Source of the DNA: Augochlora pura
Taxonomy: Eukaryota; Arthropoda; Insecta; Hymenoptera; Halictidae
DNA: 64,000 nucleotides
Direction: 5' to 3'
Assembly (NCBI RefSeq): GCF_028453695.1
Contig: NC_135780.1
Location: forward strand, 11,777,172-11,841,171
Both the position numbers and the translations under genes were made by a program. The notes under the pieces are model-generated. The model was given only the letters and a program-made list of their open reading frames with translations. It was not told the origin of the DNA and searched no databases. This document shows, piece by piece, positions 36,576 to 48,612 of the stretch (positions within the stretch are counted from its first letter, which is position 1; every line of letters starts with the position of its first letter).

Positions 36576-36824
36576 ATTAATATAAAAATAATGTATGTAG
36601 AATATTTCTGTGATATCCGAAGTGAATCGGATGTATAGTATCGTAGCCGTGAAAAATGTAATTCTCGACGATGTTATTTTCAAAGATAACTTTAACTCCT
36701 CTCCAATAAAATAAGATCTTCCGCGCCTAGCCTTCGCCCTACACACACTCGACCCCCCTACACCATATAAAGAATAAAAAAAATAAGGATAGGCGCTTTT
36801 AATCCTCGCTACAGGTTCGTGTGC

Positions 36825-36856
36825 CCCCCCCCCCCACCCCCTCCCCCCCACCCCCC
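36825..36856. repeat. poly-C tract (G-quadruplex-capable minus strand)
   Basis: About 32 bases are nearly all C on the + strand with a few A/T interruptions. The minus strand therefore has several G runs of five or more. Confidence 0.8.
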
Positions 36857-37729
36857 GTGAACGCGAGAAAATCCGAGCAGACGTCGGGAAAAACCGTGGA
36901 TAAAGCCGTGAATCGAAATAAATTGCGAAGACACCGGCTGATCAATCTGCGGCTGCGGAGGGCTGCCTCGGACCACGGTGAGGATAGGGCGTCGGTGAAA
37001 TTAGCGTGGCAGGTGAGAACGGCGCCCTCGTTGACGGCGAAAAACGAGTGCGAGGATCGGCGGAGCGTTAAGGGTGCGAGGTAGCTCGTGGCGCGCGATA
37101 ACGACCAATTGTGTCGCGAGGGGATCGAAGGTGGTTCAACGGCGACGATATTCACGGTTGGCCACTCCGTCGAAGAGAGAGAGAGAGAAGAAGAAAAAAT
37201 GAAAACCAGGGTGGAAAGTCGGGAGCGATCGATCCTCGAGGATAAATCGACGTTTGATAGGCTCCGCCGACTCGAAAAAAATAAATACTCGCGCCGCGGA
37301 CCAAACGCCTGTTATATCTCTCCGTCCCGCGTTCTGGCAACTCCGTCGCCTGTTTCTCCCCGGCGTACTGTCACTTTTTCCTCGCGCCGATTGATCGACT
37401 CGTCCCTAAACCGCGTCGATGATCGAGCGCCCGTAGCTTCGGCCGTGATCTTCGTATAATTCGGGACGGCAGCGCGTCGCGCCGCTTCGATTCGAGGGGG
37501 CGCGCCGCTGAATGATGGATGAGAGACGGTTTAATAACACAGATACCGAACTCCGATTTCTCTCTCGCTCTCTCTCTTTCTCGTGGCCGACTCTTATCCC
37601 GGATAATCCGGCCTCTCTTTCTGTATTCCGCGAAAGTTGCGACAGCTCGTAGGAGGAGGAAGAGATTCACCTGATCTTCGACCGATGGTCTTTTTTTCTC
37701 TCGTTGCAGCGATAAAGAGGACAGAGGGA

Positions 37730-40237
37730 ATGACGGGAAGGTCCAGCGCGAAACGGACGGGCCTGTGTCTGCTGGCACTGTTACTGTTCTGCCTCTGCAA
37801 CGACGACGTTATGGTCGCCGCGCAGATCGACCCGATACCGCCCGAGCTGCTCTACGACAGCGAGGCATTCCTCAAGAACACCGAGAACTATGTGAGTACG
37901 CGAACGGGTTGCCGCGACGAGAATCGATGGAAATTGGAGCTGGGATCGTCTTTGCACTGTTTTATATATTATAGTCGCTGGACCGTGGATTTTTAGGCTA
38001 AATAAGAATTTGTCCTAACGATTATGTGAAACGGAAGGATGGATGAAATTGTATTTTGTCTTTTAACGACGTTAACGCTTTGCCGACCGGAAATTTATAA
38101 ATCAGTCATGGCAATCATTAAATTGCTATCTATTACCGATTATTGTATAATTTTTAAAATATTGGATACCTTTCGCGGTGAATAAAATAAATCAAATAGA
38201 TATTATGAATAAATAAAATGGATAATATAAATAAATGTTGATTCATGCTAATATTATTATTATTATTATTATTAACAGGACCGAATGACCGGTCGGTAAA
38301 GTGTTAATACAGCGATGAGACAATATTTATAAATTCTTCTGTCTTTTCTCTATCATTTTTTCGTTCATCTATTTCTGCTGTGAATACATAAACTCCGACA
38401 ATCGCTATACCAAGCTTTCAACCCCCTGTAATAACAAGTCAGACTCGCGATAAATATTCCACACAAAATCTATTAAATATTTATATTATAAATTTCTCCA
38501 AAAAGTAAAGACAATGCGAGAAACAAAAATGATCTGGTCCTATTACGAAAAATATGAAGGAGCGCTTATAAACACAGAATGAAAGGAATCGTAACGCAAA
38601 GGGTTGATGAGCGATCTCTCGTTTGCACGAATTTTAATTAGTTCCCCCCACTCCCACGCGCTGCCGAAGGATCATTTCTCGCGAATAAACGAATGAATGT
38701 TTGAAACGACCGCTCGTTTTGATCGCTCGACGTCGCTCGTTAGATCATGCTGAACAAGCTGAGGCAGATGGAAGAGGAGAAGAAGGAGATGGACGAGCGA
38801 AAGAAGGAGCTGGACGTGATGGAGGAGTACATAATTGAATCGTTCGAGGCCAGGAAGGACAAGGCCGTGCCGAGGGTGGTCCCGCCGGCAGGTTACTCGC
38901 CCGAGGAACTACCGACACCGAACGCCGTCGTCAGACAGCCGCAACGTTCAGGGAAACGGACCGAGCTCACCTGTGAGTATCCGTCTCTCGTCGCCTACCC
39001 TCTATTTAACAAATTCCGTGCCACGCGTACCACTGGTAATGCACGCTGAAACAGCTATTCAATAACAATATTCGTTAACAAAATATTTTATGACAAGTTA
39101 GAATCCAAGAAATAATATCCACCAAAAAAATAAATCTACAATAAGTCTGCTTCATAGTTACATTGACAATAATTGATAAATATAATATATTGATTTACTA
39201 AAGTTTCAATTGACCAGAATGAAGAGTCGACTAAATACAGCTCGGCACGGAACGTGTTAATTATTTACTGTTAATTATTCATATATCTATTCATTTATCT
39301 TCTTTGCCCTGCCCCTCGCAGATATCCGGTAGCCCAAACCATCGCGGCGATCGGAAGCGATCTTTTCCTCGTAACGGAAGCCGCGATTCCGTGGAAATCC
39401 GTGCGGCAAACTTTCGAGCCTCTTCCGCTCGAAAGCCTCTCTCGCATTTTCCTCGGCAACGGTCCGCCCTCTCCGTGATTAAGTCGGCCGGACGTGACCC
39501 GGGTGGCAAACGGTGCTTCGCTGCCGGGAAACGCGAGAACCTGGACGCGGCTACCAATAACCTCGCGCTTTCTCGTTCCCCTCGGAAAGTTTACCGGCTA
39601 ACGAGAATCTCTCGTCGCGGGACCGGGATTTTTCGCGGATCGCTAACACGGAATTGATATGATCTGCCGACATCCAATTCCAGAGATATTTTCTGACAGT
39701 CGATAGACTGTAGGTGGCCCAGAGGTGATTCGGGAAACAAGGGGTTAGACGAAGTTAATCAGACTTAAACGAAGTTATTTGAAGTAACTTTTTCCATAAG
39801 GAAAATTCAATATTTCGAACGTATTTGAGTATCGTTATTATATTCTATTACACGGGAAGATCGAGATATTTATTTATAAATCTATTTCTCCCTGCTGAGC
39901 CGGTTCGCTCGGTCGAAAGCAACGCGGAATCGCGCGGTTTCGTTCCGTGGAACGCGCCCGCGAGCAAATCGATCGATTACGCCAATTGACTCTTGATTCC
40001 CGGTGACGTCAGGCCGGTCACTGGAAAACAAAAGGCGTCGCGAGCCACGACGGTCCCGCCTGATCGCGATCCTTCGAGAAAACTGACCCCCTTTCCGAAA
40101 ATCCAGCTCGCCGAGGCGGCGAGCGTTTCACAACCCGTTCATTAAAGCCGTTCTTTTTCGATTTGCTCCCGACAGATATGACGCTGTGCCATTTCAAGAT
40201 CTGCAACATGGGCCGCAAGCGGCAGCTGCACAAGTAA
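37730..40237 (+). CDS. CNMa: CNMamide neuropeptide precursor
   Basis: Three coding exons, 37730-37891, 38744-38972 and 40176-40237, join in phase to give 150 residues. Residues 1-31 form a signal peptide with a strong Leu-rich core (LLALLLF). The second exon encodes a charged Lys/Glu-rich spacer. A dibasic KR precedes TELTYMTLCHFKICNM, which is followed by Gly (amide donor) and RKR, then QLHK and stop. The ring CHFKIC and the amidated Asn-Met end identify CNMamide, a ligand of the insect CNMa receptor (GPCR). An acceptor at 37708-37709 just upstream of the ATG implies at least one leader exon. The mature peptide is split across exons 2 and 3, with TEL T in exon 2 and the Tyr codon spanning the junction. 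Both introns carry TTAA-bounded elements. Confidence 0.93.
38076..38303. mobile_element. TTAA-bounded MITE, CACTTTACCG family, copy 2
   Basis: Located in the first CNMamide coding intron. TTAA at 38072-38075 and 38304-38307 bound a 228 bp element with ends CGCTTTGCCGACCGG and (reverse complement) CACTTTACCGACCGG. Interior motifs GTCATGGCAA and GAATAAAATAAAT match the copy at 15344-15589. It includes an (ATT)n stretch. Confidence 0.8.
38421..38604. mobile_element. possible degenerate MITE
   Basis: Flanks TTCA (38417-38420) and TTGA resemble decayed TTAA. The ends are CCCCCTG on the left and CCCTTTGCG as the reverse complement of the right. Assignment is weak. It lies in the same intron as the previous element. 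Confidence 0.3.
39010..39256. mobile_element. TTAA-bounded MITE, CACGTTCCRTGCC family, copy 2
   Basis: Located in the second CNMamide coding intron, 37 bp after its donor. TTAA at 39006-39009 and 39257-39260 bound a 247 bp element. Its ends are CAAATTCCGTGCC and (reverse complement) CACGTTCCGTGCC. Confidence 0.7.
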
Positions 40238-43200
40238 ACCGGGTGCAGTGGTCGTTCGCACCCTTCGCCTCGGACAACCAAGCGAAACACGCGTGCCGCC
40301 GGAAGGGAATACCGCAGAGGAACCGTCGAACCGTCGTTCTCCGCCACGGAGGACCGCTCCGAACGAAACGGACGCCGCAGCGTTGCACACGGAAATCTCG
40401 TCGGAAACCACCGTAGCGACTTCGTTGGAATTTTTGTGGATGTTCGGACGTCGCCGCGATCGCGAAGGACGAAGGGCGAGGACCGAGCGCGGAAAGACCG
40501 GAGCGGTTACGTGGTCGTCGTCGTCGTCGTCCCCGGAACGTTTCAGCCCCGTTTCGGAGAGCCGCGTACCTGACGGAGATGTAAATAATCTATTGCCGCG
40601 GCCGGACCCGTTCGAAACCCGGGAAACGAGCGGACGCGTTGTCCGACTGGCTCGGACACGCGTCACCGAACCGAAGGGTGGCCGGAGATGGGCGACGTTC
40701 GACCGACAGATAATATTATATATTTTCCATCGTTACTCTCGCGGGCGGTATTCGTCGGGGCGACGAGGGTGAACGGCGCGCGATCGGGCAGTTCGAGAAC
40801 CGCGGCTCCTTTGTGTTTCGTAATCGGCTGTAAATGTTGTATAAGGCGTGCGGTCGCGGCGTGTGTCGCGGAGCGATGATTTATAGGCGAGCGACGAGAT
40901 TGAACCGTTTGCGTGCCGAGGCGAGCGTGACGGGACGATGAAAAACGCCCCGTCAATTGGCTCAATATCGTTCCGTACAAGATGATTTGCTCGATTAGAA
41001 AAAGAGGATGACGCAAACTAGGCTCGGCCCGAAACGAAAACAAAAAAATAGTATTCCTCGTTGACGCACGCGAATCGCTCCGACGCTACGCGCGAGCCTC
41101 TGCGACCCGTTCGATTGAGAGAATAGTCCGCGACAGCGACGGCGACGATAAACCGTTTTGTCCCGCGTACACCGTTATCCCATCCTCCGATCGGACGCGC
41201 GCGCGCGCGCGCGTTTCGCTTCTAGTATTCAGCAGTATAATCATTTGATCCGATGATCGAGGACGCTGCATTCGCGCACGGGAATCAATATATCCCTCCC
41301 CCCACCGGACTACTTTCACTCACGAATCGAAATCGATGATGGACGAACACGAACGGGAAATGTACCGGAAAAAGACCGCGTTATGATTTTCGTAGAGTGA
41401 AGTGTCCTCGACGTGCCATTTAGAATCGTAAATGGCGAATAGGTATTTATTCGGTAGCTTTAAGCGAGAAGGGTGCAACGGCCAGGGCGCTGCGAACGAA
41501 TTTCTCGGGGAGAAACGAATAAAATAATAGACCGCAAACGATTTGCAATCCGTAATGGAAACAAAAGGAAAATCAGCGACTAATTCTTTTACGGCGGGAC
41601 ACTGTCTTCGCGACTTTTCCTTTTTTTTTTCGTTGCACGCGTCTTTGTTGACCTGCTATCCTCGAAACGAACATGGCGGATGGGAAAAAAGTATTTTTCT
41701 GCGGCTGAATGGTTCCTCCGTCGACAGAGGGTGGGAGACAGTGAGAGAAAGCGGCGAATGAGAAAGAGAGAATGTGCACGCGAGAGAGAGAGCAAGAATG
41801 AGAGAAAATGAGAGAGAAAGAGAGAGGATAAGAGAGGCCGCGTGCACCCTTCGAGCAATTATTTATAATCGTTTCGCGAGGAGAAACGTGTAACGCGTTC
41901 ACGTAGTCTTTTTATGCGCCCCCTTTTTTATTTATTTAGATCTATCAAACCCCTCACCCAATAATCCTGTTTGTTACTTCTCGATCTTTGATCTTGGCGA
42001 TCTATGGTCTGTTCTCGTTAAAGATGCTAACCGGTCGCAACGAAAACGGCGCGGCTCACGCTTCACCGATAAGTCTGAGTAGATAGTCTCTCCTAGTATT
42101 ATAATATTTAACTGTTAGCGAACCACCCATCCTGAAATCTTTGTTATCGACACAATACGCATTCTAATCTTGACACGTTTAAACGTAGAACGTATCGAGC
42201 CTGTGTACGCAAGTTATTGCATCTGCGCGTTCGATTGTTTTATGTAAAATTTGCTGTAAAGACGCGGTCCATCCTTAACCCGAACAGACGATAACGATCG
42301 CGATCGCTGTCAACGATTGTATTTTCTACCCGATAGTTTATTCAGCGCCGTTTTATCATTTAATTAACATTGTACGCGCATGTTTCCTTGTCGTTGTGAT
42401 TCGGTGCCCACGCCATATCGAATTTCCCGCCTGTATTATAACAGAAAAACCACGTGACCTGAACCCTCCCCCTAGTTGAACCGAACCGAAACGACAAGAA
42501 TTCATCCCCCTCGACGTGGAATCGTCAGGGAACGTCTCGATGTCGCGTTCCACCGGGATTCGTCGTGACAATGTATAACGCAACGATAGCAAATAAAACG
42601 TGTGAGCATAAGTATAGCACAAGCGGCTGCATAACGCCGTCGAAATCCTGGAATCGCGTGTTATTTCGTCGAAAATAAACCACGATTCGAACACACCGGT
42701 CGTTCGAAGCGTCGGCCAGCGACCATCTAATATTCTTAATAGATTTTGCTTCTCTCGTTGTTTTTGCTTCAAAAGTCATTTTTCTTGTTCGAAACAATTC
42801 GAACGGTCGGACGATTCATTATTCGAAATGGGAACGAACGCGCGCGCTCGTTGCACCACGTGCTCGTGCACGTGACTAGACCCAAAGACGGTATCCTATC
42901 GAACAGCGTCGTTCTGATAAAATTTGCAGAATCGTCTAGAGGAAATTGCAGCGAAAAGAAGCTATCGAAGACAAAGTCAAGTAAAGCTCCGAGTAAAGAA
43001 ACGAGACCGTTCGTTTTTTGAAACGCACGCGCTCGACATAACCTCACAATACAAACAACCCAAACAAATTTCTTGCAACACACTTACAAGCCGTTCGGAG
43101 TCGTAGAGTCGCCGCCGGTGGTGAGTCCACGCACAACGCACCAAAGACGCGAAAATTGACTGATAATAAATTTCAAAAGATAGGACACACGTCGTAACTT

Positions 43201-43353
43201 TCTCGGACTGGAATATATCGCGACATCTTCGCAAATGACAGCGAACTACCGCTGACTCAGTCGTTAGGAGTGACACCGACAAATCATGGAACGAAATTGG
43301 GCGATAGAATTCATTTACGAGATAATGAATCACCATTGTAAATTACGTAATAA
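40238..43353. other. no gene recognised
   Basis: The 3' untranslated region of CNMamide should start here. The rest is CpG-rich DNA to about 43 kb with overlapping spurious frames, a (GC)n run near 41195-41213 and purine tracts at 41720-41830. No protein family is recognisable. Confidence 0.5.
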
Positions 43354-43359
43354 TTTATT
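43354..43359 (-). terminator. candidate poly(A) signal of Ppil4
   Basis: AATAAA on the minus strand, about 140 nt downstream of the Ppil4 stop codon. Confidence 0.45.
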
Positions 43360-43497
43360 CGCTTAAAAACACAAGCAAATATTTATAAAAATGACTTGTC
43401 GATTGCTCGACTCATTGTTTCACAAAATATATTCGTATGGTATTCTGCACTTCCGACGTACGGTAGTATAGCCTTATGATTAGGGGGTCTATTTACA

Positions 43498-45287
43498 TTA
43501 CTTCCTTCTCTTATATTTTTCTGATTTCCCATGCCTATCTGTCGATCGATCTCGATCTCTTTTCTTCTTATTCGAACGTCTCTCCTCCGATTTTCCGTGC
43601 GTAGAATCGTCGCTATCGCTGTCGGAAGTGTCTCTATCCCTTCTTCTCCTGTCGCTATCGTACCTTTTACTGGACTTATGTTCCTTGTAGCTTTCTTTTT
43701 TACTCCGACCCTTATCCCTGTGTCTCTCTCTGCTTCGATGCTTTCTATCCTTCTTCCGTCTCGACTCGTCCTCGTACTTTTCGGAGGAGTCATCGCGGTA
43801 TCTTCCTTCCTTGTGCCTCTCTTTATGCAAGTACTTTCCTCCATTTCGCGAATACTCGAAATCCTCTTTCCTCCGTTCGTGCTTTCTGTGCTCCAGTACC
43901 TCCTCCTTGTTTCTCCTATCTGTTTCCCTTCTGTATTTGACGTCCTCGCTGCTCTCGTCCCTCCTCTGGTTTCTCGATCCAGCCTTCCTCCGATTCTTAT
44001 TATCCACCTCTTCGTTTCTCTCGTCGAAGTATTGTATCCCTTTACCCTTGCCTCTCCACCTCATCTTGGCTACCGATTGCGAGAAGTCAACATGTATGCG
44101 GCGATCGTCGATCAGCACGTTGTCCATTTTAAAGTAAGCCTCCTCGCAGCTCTTCCGTTCCGCAAATTCTATAAACGCATACTGCAAAGAATCCCCGGAT
44201 TGCCGGTCTCTGATCACTTCACACCTGAAAATAACACGTTCCAGCATTGATTTAAACCTTTCTTTTGCCACGTTTGGCAACAAAGGTGGTAAAGTAAACC
44301 AGTTGAATAAAACGTTTAGCAACGTACCCGACAACTTTTCCAAATCGACTGAAAATGATTTCGAGATCGTCGTCGTTTGTAACGGGATTCAGTTTGCAAA
44401 CGAATAGAACATTTTCAGGTGGTGCCATTTCTGCATCTGGAATGTCGCCTACGATTTCCAATATCGTGGCTCTAGCCTTTGCTTCTTTTTCTTTTTGCAT
44501 TTCCGTTATCTCTTCAACCGTCATGCCAGCTGTGTCGTCTATTACTTCATCTGCACCAATTCTGTCGCTCTGCAAATACATTTATTAAGAATCATAGGGA
44601 ATAATTTAAGCGTGCTTGAAACAAGAAAGGGAGAATTCTTACCATCAAACATTCCTTTGTAGGCGGTGGACTTTGACTGGGAACGATAAAACCCTTGGGA
44701 TCCTCGAAGGGGTCTTCCAAAATAACAGTGTGGGAAATACGTATATCTTGGTAGGGTCTATGATCACCGTCGCAGATAGTTTCATTGAGCTTGAAAATAA
44801 TTTCCAAACCCTCTGTGATTTCACCGAATACGCAGTGTTCTCCATCCAGAGACTGAAGCTCCGAAGCCAGTGTTATGAAAAACTGAGAGCCCAGCATGTT
44901 GTTACCACAGTTCACCATAGATAACAGTCCGCTCCTGTCATGCTTTATCTTCGGCATCTGTTCCGCCTCGTAATACCGTGCTTTCTCGCCTAACACGACC
45001 CCATAAACACTTTCACCTCCTTTACCGGTGCCAGTAGGGTCTCCAGTTTGGGCAATGAAATTGCTCTGAACCGAATGGAACAGATTCCAATTGTAGTATT
45101 TCAACTTGCATAACTTCAGGAAATTCCTACACGCTACAAGAGATCATCGAAATTAGTAAGCTACGATACATGCCATAGTGGAGGCATACTTAACCTCTAC
45201 GCTGTGTTACCACTTACTTTGCGGTCGTTCGTCCGTATACAAATCAACGATGAAATCTCCTATAGTGGTTTCTATTACAACAGCCAT
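43498..45287 (-). CDS. Ppil4: peptidyl-prolyl isomerase-like 4 (cyclophilin + RRM)
   Basis: Four exons, 45287-45218, 45133-44643, 44569-44328 and 44224-43498, give 509 residues with phases conserved. The protein starts MAVVIETTIGDFIVDLYTDE. Residues 1-165 form the cyclophilin-type isomerase domain (FIAQTGDPTGTGKGGES, GSQFFITL, DGEHCVFGEI). A linker with IGADEVIDD leads to an RRM (VLFVCKLNPVT as RNP2, YAFIEF as RNP1, then RRIHVDFSQSVAK). The C-terminal 180 residues are Arg/Lys/Glu/Ser-rich, like spliceosomal accessory proteins. The known role of the family is in nuclear pre-mRNA processing. The cyclophilin active site in the family deviates from cyclophilin A; here the QTGDPTGTG loop is kept while the phenylalanine-rich catalytic context is altered, so isomerase activity is not assured. 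Confidence 0.95.
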
Positions 45288-46189
45288 GATTTCATAATTA
45301 ATTTAACTTGGATAAAAGTAATTAGCTTGCCTGCAATTATTGTGTACACATTTTATGTTGTATGTGTACACCGCAAATACGGGATTAGCTGTAGACCCCC
45401 CACTTATCCAACCGACACTACCAACGAAAATCCTTTCTTTCCTACTACGATAACACGATACGGCAGTCTTCACCATACTGAGCTATTTCTACACCTTCAT
45501 TCTGAATTCTGACCGCTTTTATCCCCACCACTTTAATGCGCAACCAGTTCCGCACGGTTGATTTAAAACAAATGAGAATATCGATGCCCGAATAAAATAC
45601 AATTTTCTATGTTACCAAGATCCACAAACAACACAACTATCTCCTTATTATTTCTATTTTCGTTGTAGATTGCGGATCAAAATTTCTACTAGATGTTTTG
45701 GAATTGTTTCGCATAGTTTTTAACTCTAATGTTCTTAGTGTACATGGGTACAATCAGCGCCACTGACCGCAGCGACGAAAAACGAAACGCTAGAGGTACT
45801 GGCAAAAAGTTATCGACAGATTACTCGAATGATTATAGCGCAGACGTGATATAGATCCTACGCCTCGTCTGTAATCCAACAAATGGTTCTTACCCCTGGG
45901 CATTGTTTGCTTAATAGTTTCAGTGGGTTTCGCTATCGATGACTTTGCTATACTACTTAAAAAACCGGACAGGTTTTCGCCTCTTATATAGTGCATACTC
46001 TGTGTATGTGATTGTCGATGTGATACCGATACCGATGCCAGCGCGAGAGTTGGTTTGTGGTTGTATGGTTGCATTGTAGAGCCGAAGTTGTAACTTGTAA
46101 CTTATAGTACATTTTTCTGTCAGTCGTTGTGAAAGCGATTGTCGGACGGGTGGATCATTTGTGATGATCTATTCGATCAAACGCATAGA
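45288..46189. promoter_or_regulatory. divergent promoter region Ppil4 / p24
   Basis: About 0.9 kb separates two divergently transcribed start codons. It must hold both 5' leaders and both promoters if no leader intron exists. No clear TATA box was assigned. A CACATACACAGAGTATGCAC-like stretch lies near 45990-46012, function unknown. Confidence 0.45.
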
Positions 46190-47400
46190 ATGTATCATTT
46201 TTTACGAAGTCTGGTTCTCGGGGTGGTTTTCGGCCTTGTGAACGACAGCTTGTCCGCATCCTGGAACGAGCCTTTGCCGTTCGTAATAGTGAACTATAAA
46301 GTACACGTCGATGCGGGAAAGGAGGATTGTTACTTTCAATATGCTTCCATCGGGGCCGATTTTTATGTGGATTTCCAGGTATGTCACAGTTGTGTACCGC
46401 TTGATTGCTCGATTCAAGTTATTCGTTTACGCAAACGAATTATAAATTTGTATGCCGGTTCAGCATCACTTTCGCCATATGGTTGTAAGCAACGTGAACA
46501 ACAACAATTGTATCGTCTTTATCGTATAAAATAGAAAAATTGTTCATAACAGAAAGAAAAAGAGTTTGAACGACAATTGAGTAGAGATCTAAACACACGA
46601 GATTAAATAAATTTAATAAAAGAAAAAATATATATATTAACCAGTAAATGGTCAAAATAAAGGAAAGTTCTATTTGTTAAGCAGTCTAAACAAAATTTAG
46701 AAACTTATGGCTTTTTTTATGAACTAGCACATACATATAAGATGATATCTTTTACTATAGGTGATAAGAGGTGGAGATGGTAAAGCTGCTATGTCTGTAA
46801 GAAATCCAGACGGTGTAATAGTTCATCCGTATCAATGGCTTGCTAATTCAGCTTATCAGGAATCCGTGAAGAAGGCTGGATATTATTGTATTTGCGTGGA
46901 TAATCAGTTTTCACGATTTGCTTCAAAATTAGTCAATTTATATATTTCTGTGATCAGGTAACATTACTATAATATATATCACCTATGTACTTTGATTAAT
47001 ATTATTTAAAAACACCATCTTTTACAGGTACGATCAGTGGGATAAATATGCTAAGGAGTTGGAAGATTTGAATCTTTCTGTTGATAATTTTACGGTAAAA
47101 ATCTCTAATATTTTTTGCACAATATTAAAACATTGTTTACTTTATCGCAGTAATTTGTTTCTTTTATAGACCTCGGTATCAACTGTGGAAAAGAACGTCA
47201 ATGATATGTACCAGACACAATATTTAAGCAGAAGTAGAGAAGAACGAGATTTCAATTTACTACTAGACAACAATTTCTACGTTCAAATGTGGTCCATTAC
47301 TCAGATAACGGTCATAATAGTCACGACGACGGTGCAAATATATTTTGTTAGAAAATTGTTCGAGGTGAAACCATCAAAATTTTCCAGAGCGGGTATATAG
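46190..47400 (+). CDS. loj: p24/TMED family cargo receptor (logjam-like)
   Basis: Four exons, 46190-46378, 46761-46957, 47028-47094 and 47170-47400, give 227 residues in phase. I chose the ATG at 46190 over the upstream in-frame ATG at 46139 because it starts directly with a signal peptide (MYHFLRSLVLGVVFGLV). A GOLD domain follows (YKVHVDAGKEDCYFQY ... GYYCICVDNQFSRFASKLV) with the conserved cysteine pair. Next comes a helical segment (YDQWDKYAKELEDLNLSVDNF ... ERDFNLLLDNN), one C-terminal membrane span (about ITQITVIIVTTTVQIYF) and a short cytosolic tail (VRKLFEVKPSKFSRAGI). p24 proteins cycle between ER and Golgi in COPI/COPII vesicles. The closest family I recognise is Drosophila logjam (TMED5/6 type); the exact subfamily is less sure. 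Confidence 0.9.
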
Positions 47401-48540
47401 ACGAAGCGCAATGTCGTGCTAATAACTTGCTCTAATTCTTGGGGACAAGTTACAGTTTCCATTCCTACTATCCTCAGTTTAAAGTTAATGGTACACTATA
47501 CAATAAACGTATAATATATTTTTTTCTTTCACACGAAACGGTGAGAACCTACAATGTAAGACTGTGCCGCATTTCACGTTTGCGCCAACAGACGCAAATT
47601 TTTACTCATTTTTATAACTGTCAGCATTTTAATATAGATCAAGAGATTCTATTTACGTATAGTTGTATTTATTGAAAGAAAGAAAGAAAAACTACTGTAT
47701 TTATACGAAAGTATTGTAATAAATTACGACATACTTTTGTTATATTCATTTGAATTTTGGCCAAATTTTGTTAACCCTGATATATTTTTAATAATTAATT
47801 TTATGAATAAAATAATACTGTAAAAGTAATTTCAATTACTATTTCCAAGGCCTCTTCAAATTCCAGGGTCGATGGAAAAAGTACAGTAAACTGTTCCGCC
47901 ACACGAGGATCGATGATCGTGCCTTCGTGTTTACATGGTGACGATTTTCGATTCCTACTTTGAGACATTCATCGAACCATTATTTATTTAAAAATTAATC
48001 GATAATAGAAGTACTAATTGTGTAAATTCGAAACTCGATTAAAAGGGTCCGTACAGCGCTAATATAATTAGTGGCAAAATCCTCAAACCTTATAGATAAA
48101 ATTACCAACAGTTGATCTTGGCTAATAGTTTGAGCATTTTGCCACTGCGCTAATTGGCACTGTATGAACTCTGAACGGAAGTTCTTGATTTTACCACTTA
48201 CGGTGCCACTGTAACTTTTCAAACTTTTTAAATTATATAATTTATTTTAATTATGCATACGGAATAATGTTTTTGTAAATTATATTTATTCTTTCGTTAA
48301 AATTTTTGTTATCTAATGTTTATCGTATTACATTCAAATGTGTAATAGTCGATGACGTGATAATATTCATGTGGGCTCAGAATTTAAATAATTAACTCCG
48401 CTAGGTACTTGATTTTCAAGATTCTTTTCATTAATAAAGTTCTGTCTTGGTTACAATCTAAAGTATTAAATATTTTACTCATTTATATAAGCAAGGTCAA
48501 AAACTTAACAAACATTTTACAGTGTTTCGTTTAAAATGAG

Positions 48541-48612
48541 TAATAATTATATTAATAATAATAATAATAATAATATAATTATCAATAATAATAATATTAA
48601 TAATAATATTAC
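48541..48612. repeat. (AAT)n microsatellite
   Basis: AAT/ATT trinucleotide runs with interruptions. Confidence 0.8.

Noticed and set aside
43531..44250. 239-codon + strand frame
   Set aside because: It is antisense to the charged C-terminal exon of Ppil4. Biased Arg/Lys/Glu codons on the minus strand create a Leu/Ser/Phe-rich shadow frame.
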